DNA of 64,000 nucleotides, from contig NC_068560.1 in NCBI RefSeq assembly GCF_022201045.2, forward strand, positions 29,715,501 to 29,779,500. Reading direction: 5' to 3'. Positions 34,774 to 45,051 of the stretch are shown here, piece by piece. How positions within the stretch are numbered: position 1 is the first letter of the stretch; each line of letters begins with the position of its first letter. The position numbers and the translations under genes are program-made. The notes under the pieces were generated by a model. It ran no database searches. It saw only the letters and a program-made list of their open reading frames with translations, and was not told the origin of the DNA. Origin of the DNA: Citrus sinensis (lineage: Eukaryota; Streptophyta; Magnoliopsida; Sapindales; Rutaceae).

Positions 34774-36249
34774 TCCTTTTGGTGATATAATATCAACAAA
34801 TTGACAAAGAAGCTTCTTGCACAGCAAAGAGAATGATCAGCCCTAGAAGCTTATATGGTATGTGAAAATTGTCGATGAGCAAGATGGGTATATAATATTT
34901 TCGTTAATGTTATTGCCTTCATCAAAATATATGAGTTGCCATATACATTAGATATTGAGAAGGTTTTGAGTGCATATAACCTAAAATAAATGGAGGCAAA
35001 GCAATTAATACATGCAATTAAAGAAATTACAGATTATAGAGACTTTTAAAATCTATTTTCATTTTCTTTGGAAACAAGCACAACATACAAACAAGAAAGT
35101 AATGAATACAATCATTCACGGTAACAATTGTTTCCAAAATATGTGGCACCGAATGAGAAAAAAAAATCCTATTTTACTTTTTTAGGACAAAGAAATTTTG
35201 TTTCTGATTCTTTTTAATTAGGAATAAGATCTCTTCTGTCAATGTAATACTATGTGCGGGTGAAAAAATTAATGTAATTACTAGAGAAAGATTAATGGGG
35301 CTCAGGTTCTTTCTCCATCCACCCACCTTCATTAATTAATTAATATATTATTGGATATCTGTACAAAAAGACCAAAAATAACGAAAATAATTTATTTTAT
35401 ACTTAACTCCTATATTACATAGTAGAAAATTATCTTTGCCATGTATGTAGTGTAAAAAATATATTTATACATAGACCATCATAATCTGTATAGATTAAGT
35501 CATGTTTGAAAATAATGTTGAAACTCTATATAAGGCGTATCTCATAAGTTTTGACAGATAATTTTTGATAAATTTTTTAAAAATTAATTATTTTATAATT
35601 TTTTTATAATTTTGACGGTTGCTAGAAGGTTGCTTTTTTTTTAAGTAGCTAATTAAAGTCACCATATCTTTTTTAAGTTTCTATTATAACCATAATATCT
35701 TAGCAAAAAGATAGCTATGTCTTATTTCCTATAAATCTTAATATGTAAATAAATAGTAATTGAAATTTATTTCTATTTTGATAATTATACAATAAACCGC
35801 TTTCATAATAAAAATTATCAAACGCATATACTCTATTTTTTAAACTCACAGCAACCACAATAATATAGTTTATCAAACACCTAACAACTCTTTCAGTTGA
35901 TAGCTTATTTGATCTGCACAACAAAAGCAACTTATTTCATCAGCCACTGAAATCTCAAACTGACCCTTAGAAATGAAGAGAAATGTACGCACATGGAGGG
36001 ACTAATTTGACACAATTGTAAAACCTCAATAACAATTCGTTATTTATAAAACACATAGGGAACGTTTTGATAATAACCCTTTTATAACTCCAGAGCATAA
36101 GAAACGACAAAGCGTAAGGCAATCTTTGGAGAAAACATGTAAAAATATTTGAATATTGTGTGGCAATGGCCTTATTTTAATTATATTTTATCATGTAACG
36201 TTTATCTAATCGCTGGCTTACTTCTATGTTTGGATAACGAAGCAGAAAG
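34774..36249. other. AT-rich intergenic region, divergent promoters of pectinesterase and PPR genes
   Basis: No coding sequence was seen. It is very AT-rich with many short near-repeats, and must contain the upstream regions of both divergent genes. A minus-strand ORF at 35715-35930 has no recognisable motif. Confidence 0.6.
34888..34896 (-). promoter_or_regulatory. TATA box candidate of the pectinesterase gene
   Basis: On the minus strand ATTATATAC lies about 115-120 nt upstream of the ATG. A second candidate, CATATAAGC, lies at about 34848-34857. One of them is likely the core promoter. Confidence 0.4.
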
Positions 36250-36543
36250 ATGAGCACAAAATTGACCACCACAGATCTTCCTCATCATCTAAAACCTGAA
36301 GAAATTTCAGCAACAAACATACCCACCTCCGAATTTTCCCAGAAAACAATTTTAGACATCTTGAACACAAAATGCCACACTTCTTGGCAACATCTAAAGC
36401 AGGCTCATGCTGTGATATTAAAGAGTGGACACTTTCAAGACCATTATGTGTCTGGCACTTTGGTCAAGTGCTATGCAAATTCTCGCTTCAGCAACTTGGA
36501 ATTGACCTTGAAGGTCTTTAATAGTGTGCATAAACCAAATGTT
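36250..36543 (+). pseudogene. DYW-type PPR gene, 5' fragment, cut off by the copia insertion
   Basis: ATG at 36250 opens a reading frame whose first 98 codons look like the start of a plant PPR protein (HLKQAHAVILKSGH, then YVSGTLVKCYA). The gene frame is lost at 36544, where the copia element begins; a few LTR-encoded residues then run to a stop. The reading frame resumes in the same register after the second target-site copy at 42325-42329, so this and 42325-44038 are one gene split by the element. Confidence 0.88.
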
Positions 36544-37175
36544 TGTTGGAGAATTATGAGAATATGGAGGCAAAGAACAATGAAATTTCTTAGGATTTGA
36601 GACGTGTTTACACACTTTCCTTTAAGGTTTTATTTGCCCTCACCAATCTTGGTTTGCTATAGAGTTTTAATGGCAAATTACCCCCAAGATATATCAAATC
36701 CTGAATACAATCTTTAGCAAATAAGATTGTATTTCCAGAACAAGCATGAAATCTTCAAAATCTGATTTCTAATCTTATTGTATGTCTTTCTTTTTATGAA
36801 TAAGATGTTTATTTGAAAGAATACAACCATTAGAAATGGTACTTCTTCGAAAAAACTCTTTTGGTTTGAGAAAGCATCGATTTACAATTGAAATCTTTTC
36901 AATCTTGCTAACCGTTTTCCAATTGACAACTTTCTGGAAATAAACGGTTAGCCGTTTTCTCAATAAACGGTGAGCCGTTTATTCTAGGACATAAAACATG
37001 CTCTCTGGACTTAAACGGTAAGTCGTTTTCACCATAAACGGTGAGCCGTTTATTCCAGAACAAAAACATGCTCTCTGAACTTAAACGGTTAGCCGTTTTC
37101 TCAATAAACGGCAACCCGTTTTCGTCCAGAATATCAAACCAAACAAACTTGAAAGATGTTACAATCTCTCTTACA
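36544..37175 (-). repeat. copia 3' LTR
   Basis: This is the left-hand LTR, which is the 3' LTR for a minus-strand element. In plus orientation it begins TGTTGGAG and ends CTCTTACA. It is the same length as the other LTR, with no indels seen. Confidence 0.95.
36938..37128. repeat. 70-71 bp tandem array of AAACGG/CCGTTT near-palindromes in the LTR
   Basis: About 2.8 copies of a 70-71 bp unit (taaacgg at 36941, 37012 and 37082). Each unit has two 16-nt near-palindromes of the form AAACGGTTAGCCGTTT (six-base arms, four-base centre), six in all. The same array is in the other LTR at 42087-42277. In element orientation it lies in U3. AACGG/CCGTT is the core bound by plant MYB3R proteins (the MSA element), so a cell-cycle-linked enhancer is possible (inference). 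Confidence 0.88.
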
Positions 37176-37183
37176 ATCCCCAC
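37175..37183 (-). other. polypurine tract next to the copia 3' LTR
   Basis: On the minus strand the tract AGTGGGGAT abuts the start of the 3' LTR (TGTAAGAG), in the usual place for plus-strand DNA priming. Confidence 0.65.
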
Positions 37184-37841
37184 TAGATTGTAATATTTTT
37201 CAGATTTATTAATGATAAACTTATACATACAAAATGTATCTTTCGATTTTAACCTTTAATTAGTGAGTGTATTTCAAAGCATTTACAAGACAATAGTGTG
37301 CTAAGCATTAAACTTTGTCTCTTAAGTAAATACCGGAGATACATCACATATAAGCTATCCCAGATTTCAAAGTTGTGTTCCAATAGTTAGCACTATTCCG
37401 GCCTTGTGCTCTATCTTGGATTCATGAACATTTACAAGATTAAACCATGACCTTGTTAGAAACGGCACCATTTCTTATGTTCACTTAGGTGAAGTTTCAA
37501 ATCATGTCTTTAGCTACTAAAAGACTTGAACTTCATTAAGAGTAAATACTCAACCTCAACCTCGTAGCTATTTGCACCGAATGTCTCGAATGAGATTATT
37601 TATTACTCGGTGTCAAACCAGTCACATAACAACAACTTGTTATTACCCATTTAACTATGGAGTTGCGGTATAACTACTACATAGTTGGGTTACCGTCGTT
37701 GGTGACTTTATTATATAAAGGTTTCAATCCCATTCCATAAGATGTATCCTTAACTAAGTCTCTTGAAAGACCTTTTGTTAAAGGATCTGCTAGGTTCTTA
37801 TTAGTCCTAACATAAACAATATTAATAACACAATCTGCTAT

Positions 37842-40800
37842 TCATTGTTTCACATATTCATGTCTTAAGCTAATATGTCTAGACTTTCCATTATACACTT
37901 TATTATAAGCTCTAGACAATGTAGCTTCACTGTCGCAGTACAAAGAAATAGATGGCATCGGTTGTGGCCACAACATTATATCAAACAACAAATTTCTCAG
38001 CCATTCTGCTTCTTTGCCTGCAGATGCAAGTGCTATAAACTCACTTTCCATTGTTGAATGAGTTATGCACGTTTGTTTCTTTGAAGCCCAAGAAACCGCT
38101 CCTCCAGCAATTGTAAAAATCCAACCAGAAGTGGATTTATTGTCTCTTGTATTGGTTATCCAACTAGCATCTGAATATCCTTCCAGTACTTCAGGATAAT
38201 CATTATAAAACAAACCCAAATTAACGGTCCTTTTAAGATAACCAAGTATCCTACCAATTGCTTTCCAGTGTTCAACACTAGGGTTACTCGTGAATCTTGA
38301 CATTTTGCAAACTGCAAATGCTATATCAAGCCTCGTACAATGCATAGCATACATCAAGCTACCAATTGCACTAGCATATTCTAGTTGAGCTACTATTCGG
38401 CCTGAATTCTCTAGTAATTTAATACTAGAATCATATGGGGTATTAGCTTCTTTAAATTTCAAATAATTGAATTTAAGAAGCACTTTCTCTATATAATGAG
38501 ATTGACACAACGAGTAACCCCCACTATGTTTATTCACTTTGATACCTAAGATAGTATCTACTTCACCAAGATCTTTCATCTTAAATTGTGAAGTTAAATA
38601 CTTCTTTGTATCATCTGCTCCTTGCATATTTGTTCCAAAGATAAGCAAGTCATCAACATACAAGCATATAATCACACCAAAATCATTCGTATATTTAAAA
38701 TATACACATTTATCAGCATTATTATGCTTAAAACCATGTGATAAAATTACCGAATCAAACTTCTCATGCCATTGTTTTGGTGCTTGCTTTAAGCCATAAA
38801 GAGATTTGATTAACTTGCATACCTTTTTCTCATTTCCAGGCAAAACAAATCCCTCAGATTGTTCCATATAGATTTTTTCATCAAGATCACCATTAAGAAA
38901 AGCTGTTTTAACATCCATTTGATGCACATATAAATTGTTCAATGAAGCAATTGCAAATAGCACTCTTATAGAAGTTAACCTAGCTACCGGAGCATATGTA
39001 TCGAAATAGTCAATACCATTTCTTTGCTTAAACCCTTTGGCTACTAATCTAGCCTTAAAAGTTTGCAAAGAACCATTATTATTGTACTTTCTTCTAAATA
39101 CCCATTTGCTGCTAATTGGTTGAGATCCTGGAGGAAGATCAACCAAGACCCATGTTTGATTCGACATTATCGAATCCATTTCATCATTTACCGCCTCTCT
39201 CCAAAAAGAAGCGTCTCTAGAAGACATAGCCTCGCTAAATGTCTTTGGATCTTTTTCAATATTTAACAACAATGGTACTTTGTTAAGTACATTCTTTCTA
39301 TCCCCTTCAACCAAGAAGAGTAGTGCTTGTGATGAAATAAAATCCGGTGCTAAACTTTTTTCTTTCTTTTCACGTTGACTCCTCCTTAGTTCGAAAGATG
39401 TCGTAGACTCTTTCCTTTTATTATTGTTAGTGGAGGTAACAGGAGTATTAACACATGATTGATCAATAATTAATTCTGATTCAATATTAGAATCATGTTG
39501 AAATTTATTCTCAATAAATTCAACATCTCTAGATTCCACAATCACATTAGAATTTAAATCTAACAACCTATAAGCCTTGGAATTTTCAGCATATCCTACG
39601 AAAACACTTTTTATACCTCTAGCACTCAACTTTGACGACTTAGGGTCATGTATTTTATAAAAGGCTAAACAACCCCAGACCCTTAAATACATCAAGTTTG
39701 GTTTTCTTCCTTTCCAAATTTCATAAGAAGATATATGTGTTTTCAAAGATGTAATTCTGTTATGAATATGACATGCAGTGAGTAATGCTTCCCCCCACAA
39801 ATTATTTGGTAGTTTTGCATTAAGGATCATGGAATTTATCATATCCGTGAAGATCCTATTCTTCCTTTCAGCCAAACCATTTTGTTGAGGAGTAAATGGA
39901 GCTGATCTTTGGTGAATAATTCCAACTTCCTCACAATAATTATTAAATTCAATTGAGAAATATTCACCACCTCTATCACTACGAACCATTTTGATTTTCT
40001 TATCTTTTTGGTTCTCAACTTCAGCTTTGAAAATTTTAAATTTATCAAAAGCTTCACTTTTTGTTCTAAGTAAATACACATAAGTGTATCTAGAACAATC
40101 ATCAATAAAAGTGATAAAGTATCTCTTACCTCCTCTTGTTAAAATGCCATTATACTCATAAATATCAGTATGTATCAAATCCAATATTTGAGTATTTCGT
40201 TCAGCTTTAGGAAAAGGTTTCTTAGTTATTTTAGCTTGGATGCAGATTTCACACTTATGACCTTTAACATCATTGCAATTAATCAAACCATGCTTAGACA
40301 TGTATTTCAAAGATCTAAAGTTCAAATATGCTAATCTAGCATGCCAAACATCACAAGACTCAACAATATAAGCTAAGTTGATATTATTATTATTAATGCT
40401 GAGTTTGTACATTCCATCACAAGAATACGCTTTCCCAACAAATAATCCATTCTTTGACACAATACAAGTATTACCCTCAAGCACAATCTTAAGCCCATGC
40501 TTACACATACAACTAGCAGAAATAAGATTCTTCCTAACGGAAGGTACATGAAAGACATTATACAATGTGACTTTTTTTCCAGAAGTGAAGTTGATCTCAA
40601 CTACTCCTTTCCTTGCTACTATGGCTGCATTATTGTTCCCCATGAGAACCATTTGTCCTTCCGTTTCTTCTTTGTATGATAAGAAAAATTTCTTATCATT
40701 ACAAACATGAATTGTTGCACCCGAATCGAGCCACCAATCATAGGACTTAGTTTCAGCCATATTGGTTTCAGTAATCATGCCAATTTGCATTTCAGAAACC

Positions 40801-41666
40801 ATAGCACAAATCTCTTCAGATTTGTTTTCAATAACATTAGCTTTATGGGAATTCACTTCTTCCTTTTTCTTCTTGAATCTGCAATCACTTTGGCGATGAC
40901 CTTTCTTACCACAAAAGAAACAATTTTCAGAAAACTTTTGTGTGCTGGATTTCTTGAATTTCTTGTCATTCTTGACTTTAAAATTCTTTGAGAATTTACT
41001 AGCTTCAACAACATTAACTTTAGTATAATCATGCTTATCCTTGGATTCACGAGACCTAGTCTCTTCTTCAATTACCAAGTGTTTTTGTAATTCTTCTAAA
41101 GTTATGTTCTCTTTACTATGAAGGAGTTTCTTTCTATAATCATTCCAACTTTGAGGCAATTTAGCAATAATAGCCCCAACTTGAAATGATTCAGAAATTT
41201 CAACTTTTAACTCTCGAAACTTAGCAACAATAATTTGTAACTCATGTATTTGATCAAGAATGGATTTTGTGTCTACCATAATAAATTCAAAATATTTAGA
41301 TACAAGGAATTTGTCAGTACCTTTTTTCTCCGTTTTGTATTTGTATTCAAGAGCATTCCAAATTTCCACCGGAGAAGTCATAGAATTGTAGAGATCATAT
41401 AATCTGTTAGAAAGCGTATTGAGTATGTGACCCCGGCATATCAATTCATCATCTTCACGACGTTTCCTTGCAGCCTTAACAACTTCGGTATCATCTTCTC
41501 TTGGTTCTGGAAATGGTTCCAATTTCGGATCAAGAACATATGCCACTTTAAGAACAGTAAGGAGAAAGAACAATTTTCCCTTCCAACGAGTGAAATTAGT
41601 TCCATCAAAACGATCGAGATGGACACTAGGATTCAGAAATGATGTCAAACTCTTCTCAACCTCCAT
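37842..41666 (-). CDS. copia gag-pol polyprotein, C-terminally truncated by a nonsense codon
   Basis: A single ORF of about 1274 aa from ATG 41666. Domains with rough positions: gag/UBN2-like 1-230; zinc knuckle [14 protein letters not shown] about 250; aspartic protease [10 protein letters not shown] about 313; integrase zinc region [10 protein letters not shown]...CEIC about 445-475; integrase core with the D, D and E residues ([25 protein letters not shown]) about 495-610; reverse transcriptase with YVDD about 1010; RNase H (GYSDASW, STMESEF) to the end. The stop TGA (37842-37844) falls after HEYVKQ. The same frame continues without another stop for 54 codons to TAG at 37677-37679 and carries the expected NLADPLTKGL motif, so the tail was lost to a point mutation. 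The second His of the integrase HHCC motif appears as Tyr. Activity in its present form is doubtful. Confidence 0.92.
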   Translation of the reverse strand: MEVEKSLTSFLNPSVHLDRFDGTNFTRWKGKLFFLLTVLKVAYVLDPKLEPFPEPREDDTEVVKAARKRREDDELICRGHILNTLSNRLYDLYNSMTSPVEIWNALEYKYKTEKKGTDKFLVSKYFEFIMVDTKSILDQIHELQIIVAKFRELKVEISESFQVGAIIAKLPQSWNDYRKKLLHSKENITLEELQKHLVIEEETRSRESKDKHDYTKVNVVEASKFSKNFKVKNDKKFKKSSTQKFSENCFFCGKKGHRQSDCRFKKKKEEVNSHKANVIENKSEEICAMVSEMQIGMITETNMAETKSYDWWLDSGATIHVCNDKKFFLSYKEETEGQMVLMGNNNAAIVARKGVVEINFTSGKKVTLYNVFHVPSVRKNLISASCMCKHGLKIVLEGNTCIVSKNGLFVGKAYSCDGMYKLSINNNNINLAYIVESCDVWHARLAYLNFRSLKYMSKHGLINCNDVKGHKCEICIQAKITKKPFPKAERNTQILDLIHTDIYEYNGILTRGGKRYFITFIDDCSRYTYVYLLRTKSEAFDKFKIFKAEVENQKDKKIKMVRSDRGGEYFSIEFNNYCEEVGIIHQRSAPFTPQQNGLAERKNRIFTDMINSMILNAKLPNNLWGEALLTACHIHNRITSLKTHISSYEIWKGRKPNLMYLRVWGCLAFYKIHDPKSSKLSARGIKSVFVGYAENSKAYRLLDLNSNVIVESRDVEFIENKFQHDSNIESELIIDQSCVNTPVTSTNNNKRKESTTSFELRRSQREKKEKSLAPDFISSQALLFLVEGDRKNVLNKVPLLLNIEKDPKTFSEAMSSRDASFWREAVNDEMDSIMSNQTWVLVDLPPGSQPISSKWVFRRKYNNNGSLQTFKARLVAKGFKQRNGIDYFDTYAPVARLTSIRVLFAIASLNNLYVHQMDVKTAFLNGDLDEKIYMEQSEGFVLPGNEKKVCKLIKSLYGLKQAPKQWHEKFDSVILSHGFKHNNADKCVYFKYTNDFGVIICLYVDDLLIFGTNMQGADDTKKYLTSQFKMKDLGEVDTILGIKVNKHSGGYSLCQSHYIEKVLLKFNYLKFKEANTPYDSSIKLLENSGRIVAQLEYASAIGSLMYAMHCTRLDIAFAVCKMSRFTSNPSVEHWKAIGRILGYLKRTVNLGLFYNDYPEVLEGYSDASWITNTRDNKSTSGWIFTIAGGAVSWASKKQTCITHSTMESEFIALASAGKEAEWLRNLLFDIMLWPQPMPSISLYCDSEATLSRAYNKVYNGKSRHISLRHEYVKQ

Positions 41667-41677
41667 TTGCACAAAAT

Positions 41678-41690
41678 TAAAACCTTAAAG
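41678..41690 (-). other. candidate self-complementary primer binding site of the copia element
   Basis: In element sense, CTTTAAGGTTTTA starts two bases after the LTR end. It is exactly complementary to the LTR segment at 41769-41781, which reads TAAAACCTTAAAG in the element RNA and lies close to the predicted transcript 5' end. No TGG-starting tRNA 3'-end complement is present between the LTR and the gag ATG, a gap of only 26 nt. Confidence 0.55.
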
Positions 41691-41692
41691 AT

Positions 41693-42324
41693 TGTTGGAG
41701 AATTATGAGAATATGGAGGCAAAGAACAATGAAATTTCTTAGGATTTGAGACGTGTTTACACACTTTCCTTTAAGGTTTTATTTGCCCTCACCAATCTTG
41801 GTTTGCTATAGAGTTTTAATGGCAAATTACCCCCAAGATATATCAAATCCTGAATACAATCTTTAGCAAATAAGATTGTATTTCCAGAACAAGCATGAAA
41901 TCTTCAAAATCTGATTTCTAATCTTATTGTATGTCTTTCTTTTTATGAATAAGATGTTTATTTGAAAGAATACAACCATTAGAAATGGTACTTCTTCGAA
42001 AAAACTTTTTTGGTTTGAAAAAGCATCGATTTACAATTGAAATCTTTTCAATCTTGCTAACCGTTTTCCAATTGACAACTTTCTGGAAATAAACGGTTAG
42101 CCGTTTTCTCAATAAATGGTGAGCCGTTTATTCTAGGACATAAAACATGCTCTCTGGACTTAAACGGTAAGCCGTTTTCACCATAAACGGTGAGCCGTTT
42201 ATTCCAGAACAAAAACATGCTCTCTGGACTTAAACGGTTAGCCGTTTTCTCAATAAACGGCAACCCGTTTTCGTCCAGAATATCAAACCAAACAAACTTG
42301 AAAGATGTTACAATCTCTCTTACA
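41693..42324 (-). repeat. copia 5' LTR (promoter LTR)
   Basis: This is the right-hand LTR, driving minus-strand transcription. Reading minus, the U3 carries the AAACGG/CCGTTT array (about 42277-42087). A TATA-like TCTATAGC follows at about 41811-41818, and the likely transcript start lies 25-30 nt further on, near 41785. Confidence 0.9.
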
Positions 42325-44038
42325 ATGTTTTTGTATGGAATAGTATTCTCAGAGCTTACTTAGAGCATAACGAGCCATGGAGGGTGATATCTTTGTATTC
42401 TGAAATGGTGGGTGTTGATTCTAAGCCTAATAAGTTTACTTATCCAACGGTGTTTAAGGCTTGTAGCATTACTGAAGCTGATAAAGAAGGGGTGCAAGTT
42501 CATGCCCACGTGGTGAAGAATGGACTTTGTGGTGATGTGCACGTAAAAAGTTCTGGAATTCAAATGTATGCTTGTTTTGGTTGTGTAAATAAGGCAAGAC
42601 AGATTCTTGACGATGGTTCAAAATCGGATGTTATTTGTTGGAATGCTTTGATTGATGGGTACTTGAAATGTGGAGATATTGAAGCTGCAAAAGAGTTGTT
42701 TAAGAGTATGAAAGATAAAAATACTGGCTCTTATAATGCAATGATAAGCGGTTTTGCTAGGTTTGGTAGATTTGAAGAAGCAAGAAAATTGTTTAATGAG
42801 ATGAATGATAAAGATGAAATCACATGGAGTGCTATTATTGATGGTTATACCAAAGATGGGTACTATAAAGAAGCATTAGAAGTATTTAATGAGATGCAGA
42901 GAGATAAAATCAAGCCAAGGAAATTTGTTCTCTCATGTGTGCTAGCTGCATGTGCAAGTCTGGGGGCTCTTGATCAAGGGATATGGATTCATGACCATGT
43001 CAAGAGAAATTCTATCTGTGTGGATGCAGTGCTGGGGACTGCTTTGGTTGATATGTATGCTAAATGCGGGCGTCTTGACATGGCATGGAAGGTTTTTGAG
43101 GACATGAAAATGAAAGAAGTATTTACTTGGAATGCCATGATTGGAGGGCTTGCTATGCATGGCAGAGCAGACGATGCAATTGAGCTTTTCTTCAAAATGC
43201 AAAGGGAAAAGATGAGACCAGACAGAATCACTTTTGCTTGTGTTTTAAGTGCTTGTGCTCATGCTGGGATGATTGATCGAGGTCTACAGGCTTTGACTTA
43301 TATGCAGCAAATGTATGGTATTGACCCTGAAGTGGAGCACTACGGTTGTATTGTAGACCTTCTCGGAAGGGCAGGGTATTTAGCTGAGGCAGAGGAAGTT
43401 ATAAGTTCAATGCCAATGGAACCGAATGCAGCTGTTTGGGAAGCACTTTTAGGCGCTTGTAGGAAACACGGAGAGGTTGAATTCGGCGAGAGACTGGGGA
43501 AGATTTTGCTGGAGATGGAACCACAAAATAGTGGACGATATGCCTTGCTATCAAACATCTATGCAAAGGAAGATGCGATGATGTTGCAAAAATGAGGAAG
43601 TTGATGAAGGAAAGAGGAATAAAGACAAATCCGGGAAGTAGTATGATCGATGTGAACGGTGTCATTCATGAATTCAGAACGGGAGACGGATCACACCCAC
43701 AAGTGAAGGAAATTTACTTGATGTTGAAAAAGATCATTGAGAAGCTGAAGATGGAAGGCTATTCACCAAATTCCTCCCAAGTTTTGTTTGATATTGATGA
43801 GGAAGAGAAGGAAACTGCACCCAAGTACCATAGTGAAAAGCTAGCAATTGCTTTTGGATTCATTAACACTAATCCTGGAGCAACCATCCGTGTTATAAAG
43901 AACTTGAGGGTGTGTGAGGACTGCCATTCTGCTACCAAACTTATATTTAAAGTATTCAAGAGGGATATAATTGTGAGAGACCGTGTTCGGTATCATCATT
44001 TTAGAAATGGTAAATGTTCTTGTAATGATTTTTGGTAA
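42325..44038 (+). pseudogene. DYW-type pentatricopeptide repeat protein, 3' part, frameshifted
   Basis: This continues the PPR frame interrupted at 36543. It contains a series of PPR motifs (DVICWNALIDGYLKCGD, NTGSYNAMISGFARFG, EVFTWNAMIGGLAMHG), then E/E+ motifs, a PG box (KTNPGSSMIDV) and a DYW deaminase domain with HSEKLAIAFG and CEDCH, ending CSCNDFW. A 1-bp deletion near 43568 breaks the frame: the first frame stops at 43593-43595, while the DYW part is open in the next frame (GRCDDVAKMRKLM). DYW PPR proteins specify C-to-U RNA editing sites in plastids or mitochondria; the target here is unknown. With both the insertion and the frameshift, this copy is probably dead. The terminal tripeptide is DFW rather than DYW. 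Confidence 0.88.
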
Positions 44039-44195
44039 AGTTCTGAGCCTACATACTTGGACAGACAGTGAGGTTCATTTTTCAGCTGCTAAAACGTCAA
44101 TTCATTCCAATAAACTAAGAAACGCACTGCAAAAAGCTGCACTCTTATTCATACTAGATGTATATGTACTTCATATTTAAGCATAACATAACATT

Positions 44196-44531
44196 TTAAC
44201 AACTTTTCTTAGGCTGCAGGCAGTCATTTGTAAAAACATGGTGAGTCTCGGTCGATGATCCAGAAGGACTCCCATAATTTCCATAACTGCTGTTTGCCTC
44301 ATCTGTGTAGTTGGTGGTGCTCTCAGCTGTGTTGCTAGTTTTGTTATCATTGTTAGCTTGCACAGCAGCAGTCGGAAATGAACCTGCTATTGGTTTTGGC
44401 TTGGCGTCACTTTCAACAGACTGATGCTCAGTTTTCCCAGTCTCCCCCTCCAGTATAAATCTTCTGGCACCAGCTTGAAGATGCAATGATGCCAATCCAA
44501 GGACAAACAGAACTGCAAGCACTTTCTTCAT
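44196..44531 (-). CDS. small secreted protein, unknown function
   Basis: 111 aa from ATG 44531 (MKKVLAVLFVLG) to TAA 44196. Residues 1 to about 24 form a clear signal peptide (LAVLFVLGLASLHLQAGA). The mature part is polar, rich in Ser, Thr, Asn and Glu, and ends with two Cys (NDCLQPKKSC). It has no membrane segment and no domain I recognise. The ORF extends four codons upstream only through a non-ATG codon, and a gtgcag sequence just upstream could be a 5' UTR splice acceptor. It ends 157 bp from the 3' end of the PPR gene, convergent with it. It could be a peptide-hormone precursor or a cell-wall protein; neither is shown. Confidence 0.65.
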   Translation of the reverse strand: MKKVLAVLFVLGLASLHLQAGARRFILEGETGKTEHQSVESDAKPKPIAGSFPTAAVQANNDNKTSNTAESTTNYTDEANSSYGNYGSPSGSSTETHHVFTNDCLQPKKSC

Positions 44532-45051
44532 GATCACCTGCACTTAAATTAATGTAAAAGTCACATGATAACTTATATTAGAAGAAAATAATAATAAATG
44601 AGGCAACTTCAACTCAAATGAGATAGACGATACTTTATCTTCATTCTGTTGAAGTTTCTTTGACGCTGTTGGTTAAAATATTTCTTTGAAGAATAGATTT
44701 TATAGGCTTAAGAGCTTAAATGCATCTGCTTAATCATGATTAGTGTGAAAATAAAATTTTGAATGTAAAATACACTAAGCATGCAACGATGTAGTGGGGT
44801 AATCACAATCTTTTGGCCTCATTGGAAGGACATTTACATTTGTGCTTTATGGTGGGCATTATAGAATTAATTACAGTAAAAAGTAAAATACCATAGTGTC
44901 TTTCCAGTCATCAGCCCCCAGTAAATCCATGAAAATAGCCCTCTGGAGCCCATAAAATTTGCTATAAATTTTAGAAGGGGAGATATTGGCAGTTTGTCAT
45001 CCCTTAAATTCCTCATAAAACCCCTTTGTTAAAACAATACCATATAAGTAA

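Larger units (their letters stand above)
36544..42324 (-). mobile_element. Ty1/copia LTR retrotransposon, nearly complete, 5781 bp
   Basis: Two 632-bp LTRs (36544-37175 and 41693-42324) bound a polyprotein gene read on the minus strand. Target duplication ATGTT lies at 36539-36543 and 42325-42329. By eye the LTRs differ at about five sites, all transitions, so the insertion is recent. Domain order is gag, protease, integrase, RT, RNase H, which is the copia order. A polypurine tract (AGTGGGGAT on the minus strand, about 37175-37183) borders the 3' LTR. No tRNA-type primer binding site follows the 5' LTR (see findings). The insertion point lies inside the PPR coding sequence. Confidence 0.95.

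Noticed and set aside
35500..35950. AT-rich stretch that might be a MITE
   Set aside because: Termini and target duplications could not be identified.
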